Shown: positions 45,192 through 56,194 of the stretch, piece after piece
How positions within the stretch are numbered: position 1 is the stretch's first letter
Layout: each line of letters starts with the position of its first letter
From: Paralithodes platypus
Lineage: Eukaryota; Arthropoda; Malacostraca; Decapoda; Lithodidae
Reading direction: 5' to 3'
Assembly: GCA_032716605.1 (NCBI GenBank)
Contig: CM064481.1
Coordinates: forward strand, 16,083,902-16,147,901
DNA length: 64,000 nucleotides
Notes under the pieces: model-generated
Database searches by the model: none
Told to the model about the DNA's origin: nothing
What the model saw: only the letters and a program-made list of their open reading frames with translations
Made by a program: the position numbers and the translations under genes

Positions 45192-45498
45192 TTAATGGGG
45201 TTTATATGTGCACATGTAGACTTATAAGTTTTTATTTTTCACCACTTACTTTAAGTGGGGTGCCTTCTTAACTAGCAGATCTGTGTTCAGAGTCTCAGAG
45301 TTAACCCTTTTTTATTCAAACAGGCTTCTTCGAAGCACGCTCCTGCTTGTACCCCTTTTTGAATATATATGCTGTATAAAGTTTATGCGCAAAATATATA
45401 TTTTTTACAAAGTAAGAATACTATGTTGTTGTTTGATTATCTGCTTTTGCTAGAGTTATGATATGATTACGAATGTCCCCCTCCAGTCTTAGATATCA

Positions 45499-45610
45499 GG
45501 CATAATCGTCAATGATGGAGGGGCCACTAATAAATTATAGGTTTGACTCCTGCAAGGAGATAAAGAAAACCTAATACTGTATTTAGTAGTGGCCCCGTAA
45601 TCATTGACGA
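45499..45610 (+). repeat. DIRS-C internal complementary region
   Basis: Same structure as in copy A, but with GGCATAATCG and CCTGCAAGG variants that match this copy's own termini. It also has a 4-bp addition (AATACTGTATTTAG) not found in the right terminus. Confidence 0.92.
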
Positions 45611-45685
45611 CTGGGGCCCTCCCGACCATCCCCTTCCCATTCGTTGATGTATTAAGGATTTTGGTTTACTTGATATGTCAGTGAA

Positions 45686-46034
45686 GGAAGTATGATGCCT
45701 GAAGTCAGCGTCTGGTCAAATATCCACACAAGTACATCCATGAGTATATGGAAAGCTTATGAATAGTTATTCTTATTTTATTTTTATTTTTTATTTGTTA
45801 CGAAGTTTTTCCATAGTGAGAACCCAATTTCATAATGACAGAACCATGAGTGAGGTTGCGTGCGCTCATGATGAAGGCTCCTCAAATTTTTATGCTCTGC
45901 GCGGTAGATTCAAACTACGGTAAATGAGCGTTTGAAGAGGAGGCCTTATGTAATAGGCATAATCGTCAATGATTACGGGGCCACTACTAAATATTAGGTT
46001 TTCTTTATCTCCTTGCAGGAGTCAAACCTATAAT
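45686..46034 (+). repeat. DIRS-C right inverted terminal repeat
   Basis: Starts GGAAGTATGATGCC and ends AAACCTATAAT. Reverse complement of 14165-14475 plus the right-hand extension. Confidence 0.9.
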
Positions 46035-46035
46035 G

Positions 46036-46160
46036 TGTTGATGGTGTAATGGTTAGTGTTTAAGATCTGTATGTGGTAACCCAGGTTCGAATCCTGATAG
46101 GATCACATGCTTTAATTTCATTGGGAGGTGTTTGGTGTTGGGAGTGAAATAAATAAATTA
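46036..46160 (+). repeat. tRNA-derived SINE, copy 2
   Basis: GATGGTGTAATGGTTAG (A box), AGGTTCGAATCC (B box), GGATCACATGCTTTAATTTC tail with CATTGGGAGG, then an AT-rich end. Same family as 8231-8362. Begins directly at the DIRS-C right end. Confidence 0.75.
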
Positions 46161-46291
46161 GATTAGATGTGATTATTCAAGATTTCATAGACAAATTTGC
46201 AAAAAAATTCTTGTACTTCATAGGGATTTGAATGATGTAATCTTGTATTAAATATGATTACTGTAACCAAGATTATCACCACAAAACTTCA

Positions 46292-46343
46292 ATACTGTAT
46301 ACTGTTATAATATATTAATACTGTATACTGTTATAATATATTA
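46292..46343. repeat. 26-bp direct duplication
   Basis: AATACTGTATACTGTTATAA followed by TATATT is present twice in a row in AT-rich DNA. Confidence 0.85.
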
Positions 46344-46441
46344 AAGGTGAAGAAAAGGAAAATGATGGATTACATTTCATTATATATTCAACTCCAAAGC
46401 ATCACATTTTTCCTTTGCCCCTCAACTTTCTCTTCATAATT

Positions 46442-46664
46442 GCTGAGGGGCACAGGACCCTGGGTATGGCTTTGGTTTCCCGGGCGTTTCCACACCCTCC
46501 TCAGCTCCCCGCCATGGAGTGGCTTCGGTCACCCAGGCTTTATTGTGGTCGGCAGGGAGGGTTCTGTGGGGGCACTCGGTTATGGCCTGGGCCTTGCTCG
46601 AGGCCTTGGGGCTGTTCGGCCAGGCAGCTTGGGGAACAGCAACAACAACAACAACTCCAATAAT
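46442..46664 (+). repeat. LINE-tail-bearing short repeat, copy 1
   Basis: Ends GGGGCTGTTCGGCCAGGCAG CTTGGGGAACA then (AAC)n. The 3' end is shared with the Jockey-like LINE at 50190-51510. A second copy of the whole unit lies inverted at 60893-61118. Likely a non-autonomous element using the LINE machinery. Confidence 0.65.
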
Positions 46665-47049
46665 GCACTCCAGTTAAAAAAGTAAATTACTATCAATCTC
46701 TCAATGTACTACAGTATATCATCTTATATATATATATCTTTTTCATACTCCTTTTATAGCCTTGATTTTTGACAGTGTGTGGCTCCGATAACTGCCGCCA
46801 CAAAAGCTCTGGTGTTTGGAGATCTAAAGATGGTTCACCTCACTTGTCTGGCCAATGAAATACACTTCACCCAAGACATGTTGATTTGTTCTGAGCCAGC
46901 GATACCGAGCCTGCTATTAGGGAGAAACCAAAATTTGGCTGGGACATCTTTTTACCAATAAATGTACATACAGAACTGTAATTAGCTTAACCCAATCAGT
47001 GCGGGCTTATTTCCGCTATAATAGGGCTAATTTGAGCACTCTTGATTGC
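46665..47049. other. Non-coding, nothing recognised
   Basis: Contains a short open frame (46779-46961) without family features. Near 46989 the word TTAACCCAATCAGTGCGGG resembles the end of the following MITE and may be a relic of another copy. Confidence 0.35.
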
Positions 47050-47053
47050 TTAA

Positions 47054-48031
47054 CCCGGGAACTGCGGGAAGACTCTTAAGAGTTCCCCCGGCGGATTGCG
47101 GGAAGACTCTTAAGAGTCAGAGAAAAAAAAAAATCAATTTTAAACATCGAAAAAAAAATTATATTTTTATTTTTTTATTTATTTTTATTTTTTTTGCCCC
47201 TGGGCCATGCAAAATACACTCCTCTACCACCCCTCCTTCCCCACTTTCCTCCCCTCCTTCAGTTATCACCTATTTTCCCTGTTATTCCCTTATTCTGAGG
47301 TATATTTTCGTGCTAACATTAGCGAGTTGCAAGCAGGGCATTGTCATCACTGTTAGCAAGCGAGTGCAAGAGAGAGAGAGAGAGTATCGATCGACAGTGT
47401 CTCTCCAGCCTTGGAGGAAATTGGCGGGAAAGGAGGTTGCCTCACCCATACATTATGTAACTCCCGCCCTGTATCGCCAATTTTGACCATCCAAACGCTG
47501 TTTTCACTTGTTTTATTGTTGTAACAGGTTAATACCTTTATAATCAACCTATAATAGGCGCATATGGATAAGTATTAATGCTATTTATGGTAAAATGAAT
47601 ATTTTAGTGATGGAAACAGCTCAAATACATGCGCACAGGCAGAGGTGTCTAATTACCCCCATGCGCACTTCTGAGGTTAAGCAAGTGCCTGAATGAAATG
47701 AAATTTTTGTAGCAAAAATCTAGAAGAAAATAGCTTTAAAATTACACCAGAATGAGCTTCGTAGCGCGCGGGGTTCATCCGCAGCGATACCAAAGACATC
47801 AGCAATATTCACTAATTATTAGCAATGTCGCGCTACATTTGCCTTTGGCAGCGCTGCATATATCTCGCGAGACATAGGGTGAGACTCTCAGTGCCGCGGC
47901 ATATGTGCCGGAGAGCGGACGGGGGGCCTGTCGCGCTCCTGCTCACTCGCACTCGTCTCCACAGGCTTTAATGGGCTTTAAATTTCAGTAAATTGCCATG
48001 ACGTTCCTGAGCGGCTCCCGCAGTGAAAGGG
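47054..48031. mobile_element. piggyBac-like non-autonomous element, 978 bp
   Basis: TTAA at 47050-47053 and 48032-48035. Ends CCCGGGAACTGCGGGA and, in reverse, CCCTTTCACTGCGGGA. Internal direct repeat GCGGGAAGACTCTTAAGAG near 47064 and 47098. No transposase. Confidence 0.65.
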
Positions 48032-48130
48032 TTAATGGGGGTCAGGAGCAGCATTTTTTAAGGGGATCTGGGAGGTACTTTTCATAGTCTAGGGGGCAAA
48101 CCAAATATATATTGCTAAAATATGGCTGGA

Positions 48131-48864
48131 ATCAATCAAAACCCTCAATAATAATTAAACAAGATATCACAATAACCCCCAAAATGTTGCTCCAAATTGT
48201 GTTCATGGATTAACTGGGGTGTTGAGGTGATGAAAAGTGGTGGGCTGGATCTATCAGAGTGAGGGTTGGTCTCCTCTACTTCCCATAGCCAGTTCTGACT
48301 ACCTTTATTATCATTCTTATTTATAACTTTTTTCCTGAGAGTGGTGAAGGCAATGGGGCCATAATGGTGTGCCCCATGGTTTCCTAGTGTCTTACTCTCA
48401 CAGCCCAGTGGCACAAGTTGGCCTTTCTCTCTCTGGCATAGGGATGCGGCGACCCCACCGCCCGCCACTTTGGTGGTGCAATCAGCTTCTGGAGCAGTGG
48501 ACCACTGGTTCCTATCTTCAGAAAATTCCTGTGCTTGGAATGCTTCCAGCCAGGACCCCACTGGGGTTAATAAAATAGCAAAACGTACAGTGGTGGAACT
48601 GCTTTCCGGGTGAGGGACTGCTCTGGGTCTGCTCCTTCAGTGTTCATGGTCATAATCCACATAGTGGAAATGGCACTGTGGAGTGGGTCAGTCGGGGCAT
48701 GTCTGGGAGCCTGGAGGTAGTTTCTGCCATGGCCAGCCCTTTTGGGGTGCTTCCTTTGGAACCAGGGCGTCATATTTGATGATGATGATGTTGAGGTGAT
48801 GAGTTAACAGTACCTGGTGCGGGTTATTATACTTTAAAAAAATATATTGAGGGTTTTGATTGAT
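48131..48864. mobile_element. Candidate non-autonomous DNA element with 20-bp inverted ends
   Basis: ATCAATCAAAACCCTCAATA at 48131-48150 is the exact reverse complement of 48845-48864. The inside has no family-like ORF; GTTGAGGTGATGA occurs near both ends. Superfamily not assigned. Confidence 0.55.
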
Positions 48865-49539
48865 CAAACTATTTCTGAGCAATGGATCTTTATGCCCTTT
48901 TTTTCCAGCTGATGATAAATTGAATCCCTTAGTACACTGTAGCTAGTTTCTCGATACTTAATGTAAAATATTAAACTACTATAGCTCTACATCATAGTAA
49001 GACCAATTTTATATAATTGGCACCATATTTCACCACAAAATCTTCAAAATAACAGGAATCTTGATGGGAACTTTGCAATTTACTGTCAGTTGAATATATA
49101 AGGACTATAGTTACGCCTCCCCAGACCCCTCTACGCTAAATACTTTATATGTAGGCTACATTTCTCGGTAGATAAGTCCTGGCCGAAGGCGGGTTTCTCT
49201 AAAAATACACGCTTACTATCACACGCCCAGAAAAAAAAACCATACGAATGGGGTGAAACGTCTCATAATCGCTAAACAAACTAATGGAGTGAAAGAGGTC
49301 AGCTGGTCATTGCACCAAATAGGGTTAAGGGGAGTCACCTGATTTATTCTCTCCTTCTCCCTCTCTCTTGCTCATGTAGTAATGTACACCCTACAGTATG
49401 TGGTGGATTGTGTTCTATTATTTAAATATTTTATTTTGCTAAAGCGTTATTTCCACACAGCGATTTTGATTAGTTCTTTTACCTTTATATTGTCTTATGC
49501 TCGTTTTGGTTTGTTTATTTTGCAAGTTTAACATTATAA
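48865..49539. other. Non-coding, nothing recognised
   Basis: AT-rich sequence with no supported gene or repeat. Confidence 0.35.
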
Positions 49540-49804
49540 TTGTATCCATTCGACCCTATTCAGCCAACTGTTTTAAGACGTTTATCCCCATCCAGGTGAT
49601 GATTTCTTCCTGGCGAGCGGTAGCGAGCCAGCGTTGTATGGAGAAATCCGGCTTCGCAGGAAACATTTTTCTATTGAAAAATGTACAAATTTAGCCTGCT
49701 GTCAAAAACTGTTTTTCAAAATATGCTGGCTTCCTACCGCTCGCGAGGAAAAAATTGACACCTGGATGGGGATAAACGCCTTAAATGGGGCCGAATGGAT
49801 ACAA
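49540..49804. mobile_element. Foldback MITE, copy 1
   Basis: Long imperfect inverted repeats: TTGTATCCATTCGACCC at the left and GGGGCCGAATGGATACAA at the right, extending inward through TTTATCCCCATCCAGGTG and GCGAGCGGTAGCGAGCC. Related to 61483-61768. Confidence 0.75.
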
Positions 49805-49982
49805 CCCAGAGAGAGAGAGCGAGAGAAAAAAACAAATAATGACATGGGCCCCCTTAACAATACAGTACAGTAGTCTATTCACTATATTATGGCACACATC
49901 TTGATCACCATACCATCCTCATTATTATTGATAAACCACAATTGTAACTCTATAACTAACATAAAGGGCTAGAGCAAATGGG

Positions 49983-50153
49983 CTGTAAATAGCCACACTT
50001 ATTTCCTGGCAGACTCTTCCCAAATGGTGGAAATACTAGCTGTATATGTCCACACTTTTTTCCTGGCAGACTCTTCCCAAATGGTGGAAATATTAGCTGT
50101 AAATGTCCACACTTCTTTCCTGGCAGACTCTTCCCAAATGGTGGAAATATTAG
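49983..50153. repeat. 57-bp tandem repeat, three units
   Basis: Units start at 49983, 50040 and 50097 and share TTTCCTGGCAGACTCTTCCC. A diverged single unit appears at about 17728-17775 beside the NUMT. Confidence 0.9.
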
Positions 50154-50189
50154 CTGGATTACTCTGGTAGTTTTTTAGTTGTTGTTGTT

Positions 50190-51510
50190 CCCTAAGCTGC
50201 CTGGCCGAACAGCCCCGAGTCCCTAAGAAAGGCCATGGCCACGATCGGGCTTTCCCACAGAGCTCTCATTGAGTGTAGATTGTGTTGTTGGCGTAAGTGG
50301 TTGTGTGAAATGCAGTCTTCTATGATGTGTTTCATGGTATGGGGTGCTGTGTTACATCCCGGGCAGGCGTCGACAACGGAGTCATCCAGTCTCTTCTGAT
50401 AGCTCAGGAGAGCTGGATGGTGTCCGCATCTCAGCCTGGCCAGGTGGACCTGTCCTCGCGAGGAAGGGAGGATTCGGAAGGATGGATTTCGGGAGGTCGT
50501 GCATGCAGCTGCGTGTTGTCTGTGAGTGAGTGGATGGATCGGTGAGAGATATGAGTATGGATGTGCTTCTGGAAGTTGGTTCGGGGTGGGCAGGGAGGGA
50601 GAGAGGACAATAATTGTGTGTGATACCATGTGCTGGGTGTTATTTTGATATTTCTTGGTGTCTGTGGGTGTGTTGCCATGTAGTTTAGTGGGTGGTCTTG
50701 GTTCGTGGAGGCTGCTGCCAGGAATTGAGTGCCTCTCATGTCCAGATGGTCTTTGACTTTGAGGATTTTGGTTTCTTGATGTAGGTGATCTGTGGGTGCA
50801 GTAGCTGTGCAGCCTGTAATGATCTTCAGGGCTTTGTTTTGAATAGTCTGTAAGGTCTTATGATGTGTTTCAGCTAGGTTAGAAGCCCAGGCTGGGCTTG
50901 CGTATTCCATCACTGATCTTATGTATTGTTTATATACTGTGGTGGTAGTTTCTTTGTTGTGTCCAAATTTTGTGTGAGCAAGTGACCTGAGGGCGTTAAG
51001 TCTGGGTGTCAGTTTCTTTTTAATGTTTGTGGTGTGCTGTTTGAATGTCATATGAGTATCATATGTTACTCCTAAGATTTTGGGTGTGTGTATGTGTTAG
51101 GGGTGTGTTGTTTATGGTGAGTTGAGGGATGTATTCGTGTTCTCCTGTCCAACTTGTGAGCAGGGTTGCGGTGGATTTGGCTGGGGCTAGATTAAGTCTG
51201 TTTATAGTGCACCAGCCATGTAGTGTGTTGAGATAGGGTTGAAGGAGATCTGTTGCTCTTTTTGGGTCATGGTGTGTGCATGTGAGTGTTATGTCATCTG
51301 CATAGGAGGCTAAGTTTATTTGGGGCGTATGGGGTGTAGTTATATCGTGCATGTGCAGATTGAAGAGTGCGGGCGATAGGACGGATCCTTGTGGGACTCC
51401 GTTTGGAAAGTTTCTGATTTTAGATGGCTGATCGGCAAAAGATACGTGTGCACATCTGCCTGCTAGGAAGTTGGCCAGCCACCTTTTTGTGTTGTTGTGC
51501 ATGTTTGTGT
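50190..51510 (-). mobile_element. Jockey-like LINE, 5'-truncated
   Basis: Minus-strand RT remnant: GVPQGSVLSPALFNLHMHD, SYADDITLT (catalytic), INRLNLAPAKS, then after a frame change near 51055 MTFKQHTTNIKKKLTPRLNAL and VMEYASPAWASN, and a C-terminal Zn-knuckle-like CPGCNTAPHTMKHIIEDC. Frame changes near 51055 and 50440 make it a pseudogene. The 3' end GGCTGTTCGGCCAGGCAGCT is followed by (AAC)n. Confidence 0.88.
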
Positions 51511-51596
51511 TGTAGATTTTGTTTGTTAGGTAGTTTTTTAGTTACAGAGGTTAGTGGTTAGAGATTAGTGGCCACTTTAAAATGAACAGACTATAT

Positions 51597-51713
51597 ATAT
51601 ATAACTTCTTATACAGTACAAGTCTCCCTCGATTTATATATAACTTCTTATACAGTACAAGTCTCCCTCGATTTATATATAACTTCTTATACAGTACAAG
51701 TCTCCCTCGATTT
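51597..51713. repeat. 39-bp tandem repeat, three units
   Basis: TATATAACTTCTTATACAGT continuing ACAAGTCTCCCTCGATTTA, period 39 (ATAACTT at 51601, 51640, 51679). Units are identical. Confidence 0.95.
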
Positions 51714-51999
51714 ACGATTGGGTTACGTTCATGAAAACCCGATCTTAAATAGAACCCTAAAATCTGGGACCAGCCAAAACCCAAACCCAAACACCTAAAA
51801 ACCTATAACAATAATAACGTAAATAGGGGCATCGGATAGTGATGAGACCTGTAACTCAAAGAGGACCAGAGCACCAAGTTCACATTATTCTTTTATTTTT
51901 TCCCGACGCAATAATTCCCGAAAAGGGGTGGCCATGAACATTAGGCGTTTGCTAGGTCAAGTTGCCCGGGCTTGACATCTACAGTAGGCTACCAATAAC
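51714..51999. other. Non-coding, nothing recognised
   Basis: No supported feature. Confidence 0.3.
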
Positions 52000-52075
52000 A
52001 TGTTGACAGTGCTGGCTCGATCCGCCGACCCTTTGATCAGCAGCCCACGCTCTACTGATTATGCCACGGCTCGCG
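52000..52075 (-). repeat. tRNA-like SINE head on the minus strand
   Basis: Minus strand reads GTGGCATAATCAGTAGAGCG then CTGCTGATC and GGATCGAGCC. A and B boxes are recognisable but stems are incomplete. Related in layout to 12945-13030. Confidence 0.5.
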
Positions 52076-52207
52076 TTCACATTTCTAACATTAGCAAAAA
52101 GTCAACTACGAAATAGATGTGGAAATTTACACCCCATTTGCTCTAGCCCTTATTGAGTTACAAGAGGTTAGTGGATAAGATTTTTGGCCTAATTATAGTG
52201 AATAAAC

Positions 52208-52548
52208 TATAGGTTTGACTCCTGTAAGGAGATAAAGAAAACCTAATATTTAGTAGTGGCCCCGTAATCATTGACGAACATGCCTATTACATAAGGCATC
52301 CTCTTCAAACACTAATCCGCCGGTTTGAATCTACCGCGCAGAGCATTTACAAACTGAGGAGCCTTCATCATGAGCGCACGCGACCTCACTCATGGCTTCA
52401 GTCATTATGAATTGGGTTCTCACTACGAAAAAACTTCGTAAAAAATAAAAAAAAGGAAATAAGAATAACTATCTAATAAGCTTTCCATCATATCGTGGAT
52501 GTACTTGTGTGGATTTCTGACCAGACGCTGATTCAGGCGTCATTCCTC
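52208..52548 (-). repeat. DIRS-B right inverted terminal repeat
   Basis: Reverse complement relation with 60587-60892. Private variants are TCATTCCTCC and ACTAATCCGCC. Confidence 0.9.
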
Positions 52549-52624
52549 CATCACTGACATATCAAGTAAACCAAAATCCTTAATACATCAACGAATGGGA
52601 AGGGGACGGTCGGGAGGGCCCCAG

Positions 52625-52731
52625 TCGTCAATGATTACGGGGCCACTACTAAATATTAGGTTTTCTTTATCTCCTTACAGGAGTCAAACCTATAATTTAT
52701 TAGTGGCCCCTCCATCATTGACGAACATGCC
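52625..52731 (-). repeat. DIRS-B internal complementary region
   Basis: On + reads TCGTCAATGATTACGGGGCC ... CCTATAATTTATTAGTGG ... GAACATGCC, that is, the right end joined to the left end of the element. Confidence 0.92.
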
Positions 52732-53308
52732 TGATTTCTAAGACTGGAGGGGGACATTCGTAATCATATCATAACTCTATAAAAGCAGATAATAAAAACA
52801 ACCACATAGTATTCTTACTTTTGAAAAAATATATTTAAATATGGCGTAGACCAAAAATATACAAGAAAAAGGGGTTCAGGCAGGTGCGTGCTTCAAAGAA
52901 GCCTGCCTGACAAAAAAATGGGTAACCCTGAAGATTCTGAACACAGATCTGTAGTTACAAAGGCACCCCACTCAACGAGTGGTGACAAAAATAACAAGTT
53001 ATAAGTTTATATGTGCACATAATAAACCCCAAAATAATCGTGGAGAGAAATTGCAAAGGATCTCCACTGTTCTAATATTAGACTGCTTTCGCAGCTAAAA
53101 CTACTATAACAACTCCGTTGTTTTGTACTAACATTGTACTAGCACAATTTCTCACTGAGAAATTTTCATATCACATTAACCTTAAATTATATCACAGCTC
53201 TCATACTCCGGTGGGGTCTAGGGTGTCCTATGTCAACTGACTGCACCCCCCACCCCCCCCACCCCCCCCCTTTCTTGTGAAAATAAACAAAAGTGACTGC
53301 AGGGCCAC

Positions 53309-54300
53309 CTAGACCCTCTGCCTTAAAGCTATACATGGTAAGGAAGGTTTGTCTAGAGCAACTGATAAGTATCTAGACAAAAACGTATGATTAGACGCCC
53401 ACAACTGAGTGGACGCGATATCTTCTACTGAAAAAAATTTCAGGAAACGTAAAGAGGTTGCCCATTTGCGTAAATCGTGGGCCCTACCCACAATGCCGGG
53501 ATTACTCTCTTTAATGACTTCGACCAGAAGAGAGGCTAATCGTCGTTTAAGTAAGCGTTTACCCGTACTTGCTACCCATAAAGCACCTTGGGGGTTAAGA
53601 GGAGCTACTCTCAAATATTTGGTTAGAGCTTGCACTGGACATAGATTATGATGCACCTTTCCCCTTTTTAACGCCGGCACCGTGAACTCAGAAAACATGT
53701 GTGCACTGTGCTCATTCTTGGCTACAAAACCTGGGGAAGGTGCAATGCAAATACATTCATTAAGTCTGCCAAACCTAAGACAATTAGGTGTGTTGCTCAT
53801 CGCCGCCAGCTCAGACACTCTGTTCCCGGTGGCCAAAGCCATAAGGAAAACCGCCTTTTTTAAGAGTAATGCAAAGTCTGCAGTATTTTGGTACAGACGA
53901 GAGTGAAGTAAAGACAAAGCTTTGTCGAGAGACCAAGTAGGCATGAGCTGACGGGGAGGTGGGCGAAGTTTAAAACAAGCTCTCATAAAACCTGTTTCCT
54001 CCGCCACCGGTATGGAGAGACCTGTAAGGTCTAAAAAGGGCACTCTAATCGCAGTTAAGTGATCTTTTAATGTTACCACAGATAAATGTTTCTGCTCAAA
54101 CAGATAATTTAAATAATTAAAAACTAAAGCCACTGACGGCACATTCTGTTCCGTTCTGATGATCCAGGAAGTAAAGGCTTGCCAATGTGAGTGATACTGT
54201 CGTTTCGTAGACTGAGTATATTGATTGATTAATTTATTGGTCACATCTCTACCGTATGGTGCTAGCCACTTGGCCTCCTGAATGTCCATAATGCAAAAGT
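53309..54300 (-). CDS. DIRS-B tyrosine recombinase, complete catalytic set
   Basis: Site-specific recombinase that integrates the element circle. N-terminal core-binding region: NQYTQSTKRQYHSHWQAF, LSVVTLKDHLTAIRVPF. Catalytic part: Arg in MALATGNRVSELAAM, HxxR in RAHDLRKWATS, and Tyr in SNHTFLSRYLSVAL; the stop is at 53309-53311. It has no ATG of its own at the domain start. The frame is open far upstream, over RNase H and RT in the -1 register, so the enzyme is either made from a long overlapping ORF or by frameshifting. Confidence 0.92.
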
Positions 54301-56167
54301 CAGCGAGGTCGCTAGGTTGCCAATCGTGTCTAAGTGGAAATACCCGACCGGGAGCGATACCGGGTCCGGGCACCACGTTTTCAACTGCTGGTACCACAAC
54401 TGCGCCGGCCACAGGGGCGCGATTAGCGAGACTAAGCCTCGATAATCTCGTAGTTTGTTCACTATGTGGCACATTAGTGACGCATCTGGCGGCGGAAACA
54501 GATAGATGGAGCTCCATCTGTTCCAGTCTGTCACTAGGGCGTCTGGCCCCCCTGCCGGCGTTATCGCCCGGCGGGTGAGGTATAGAGGGAGTTTGTGAGT
54601 CTCCTCGGACGCAAATAGATCCACTTGTGGATGGGAGAGCTCTGCAATCATTAGGTTGAAAATGGGTTGCTTGAGCTCCCATTCTACTGTCGTGCTCTGT
54701 CTCCGGGACAGAGCGTCTGCCCAGACGTTCGCTACGCCTGGGAGATAAGATGCGTGAAGGTAAATGTCTAGTCTGTTGGCGAGAGTAAAAATCTCTTCCG
54801 ACACGTTTAGCAACCCCCTTGACCTCGTTGATCCTTGTTTCTGAATACAGTGAACTGCATTCAGATTGTCCATTCTGAAGGCCACCGACTTGCCCCGTAG
54901 CGCCGGACCGTGAGCCTGAAGGAAATACAAGGGGACTAGTAATTCTTTGACATTGATGTGAGAGATTTCTAAGTGGGACCAAAGCCCCTGACCCTGGTGC
55001 CCCTGATTTGACTGAAATCCCCACCCTATTGTGCCTGACGCATCCGTGTCTACCCATACCGTTGGTGGAGGAGAGGTCCATGACATTATTGAGTGCAACG
55101 TTTCCCTCTTTGCCCAGACCGCTAGCAAGGTGTGGATTAATTTCGGGATGGGCCATAATTTTCCCGCCGGTAAGAGCGGGAAATATTTGTTGCCTTCCAA
55201 TATTAATCGTTTTACTTTCAAACCGGCCCAACTTGACAGTTAGTTGAATCCAGTTGAGAGAGCCTACCAGAGACTCCCAGACCCTCCACGTCGTAGTCAG
55301 ACTGTGAAGAAACATGAACAGTTTCCTGCGAAACCTGTTGCGATTGTCCACACTCTGACTCAGAGTGAGAGCGGCCGTGTCCCAGACCAGCCCTATCCAC
55401 TGAATTACTCGTGAGGGAACAAGGTTTGACTTTACCAGATTTACCTTGAAGCCTAGAGTTTTGACATGATTTAAAATAATATTGACATGTTTGACGCATA
55501 ATTGTTGTGTCTCTGCCACCACCAGCCAGTCGTCTAGGTACCACAACACTCTGATCCCCTGTTTTAACAATGGCATCAGGGCTTGCCTGACTAATTTCGT
55601 GAATAATCGAGGTGCTAGGTTCAAGCCGAACGGCATCCTTTGAAAAACAAAATTTTGGTGCCTGATCCGTAAGGCCAAAAACCTTTGAAATCTTTTGTTG
55701 ACCGAGACGTGCCAATAGGCGTCTGTCAGGTCTAGTGAACACATCCAACCTCCCGGCGGAAGTGTTAGCCTGATTTGGTGTACTGTTAACATTCTGAAAG
55801 ATTCGTTGTGAATGTGAAGGTTCAGATAAGACAGGTCTACGACCGGCCTCATCTGAACACTGTCCCTTTTTGGAACCAAAAATAGTTTGGACGTGAATAC
55901 AGGGTAATTTGGGGGGACCGGGATGATGACATTCTTGGCAATCATTTCCTGGACCAGTGACTCCACCTCTAAAGAAACAAAATTCGCCGTTGTCGGCTGA
56001 CGTAAGCGAGGTCGCCGGAGCCACTGCCAAGTGATGCCTTTGCGAGCCACCATCCGTGCCCAAGTGTTTAATGGCCATGCTTGGTGACACGTTCGGAACG
56101 ACCCAGTTAGCACACAAGGGTTCGCCGGCTGTACTACCCTCGGGTCCTCCGGCCTTAAGGTTGGCAC
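54262..56167 (-). pseudogene. DIRS-B RT-RNase H-methyltransferase, one-base frameshift
   Basis: RT intact from 56167: SLDLTDAYWHVSV, RMPFGLNLAPRLF, WYLDDWLVV. An extra T (AAA at 55220-55222 on +, AA in copies A and C) shifts the frame after KLGRF. RNase H and methyltransferase continue in the other frame, 55221-54262: VDTDASGTIGWGF, NVWADALSRR, VDLFASEETHKL, LFPPPDASLMC. Because of the extra base, the RT is fused in frame to the recombinase frame. Confidence 0.92.
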
Positions 56168-56194
56168 CGGGAGTGAGAGAGACTTTAGTTTTTT

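Larger units (their letters stand above)
14165..46034 (+). mobile_element. DIRS retrotransposon copy C, split by nested insertions
   Basis: The left terminus begins TTTATTAGTGGCCCC and the right ends AAACCTATAAT. The 5' leader (14165-15983) stops at a TTA where Harbinger H1 is inserted and resumes at 36581. The equivalent uninterrupted junction is present in DIRS-A near 22505-22520. Body from 36581: Gag, RT-RNase H-MT, recombinase remnants, internal complementary region, right repeat. Subtracting the inserts leaves about 8 kb, the length of the intact DIRS-B. No target duplication is visible at the ends. The right end abuts the head of a SINE. Confidence 0.88.

Noticed and set aside
46779..46961. 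Short plus-strand open frame
   Set aside because: 60 codons, no recognised motif, surrounded by repeats.
48145..48561. Minus-strand 138-residue open frame
   Set aside because: Lies within the candidate inverted-repeat element and shows no family features.
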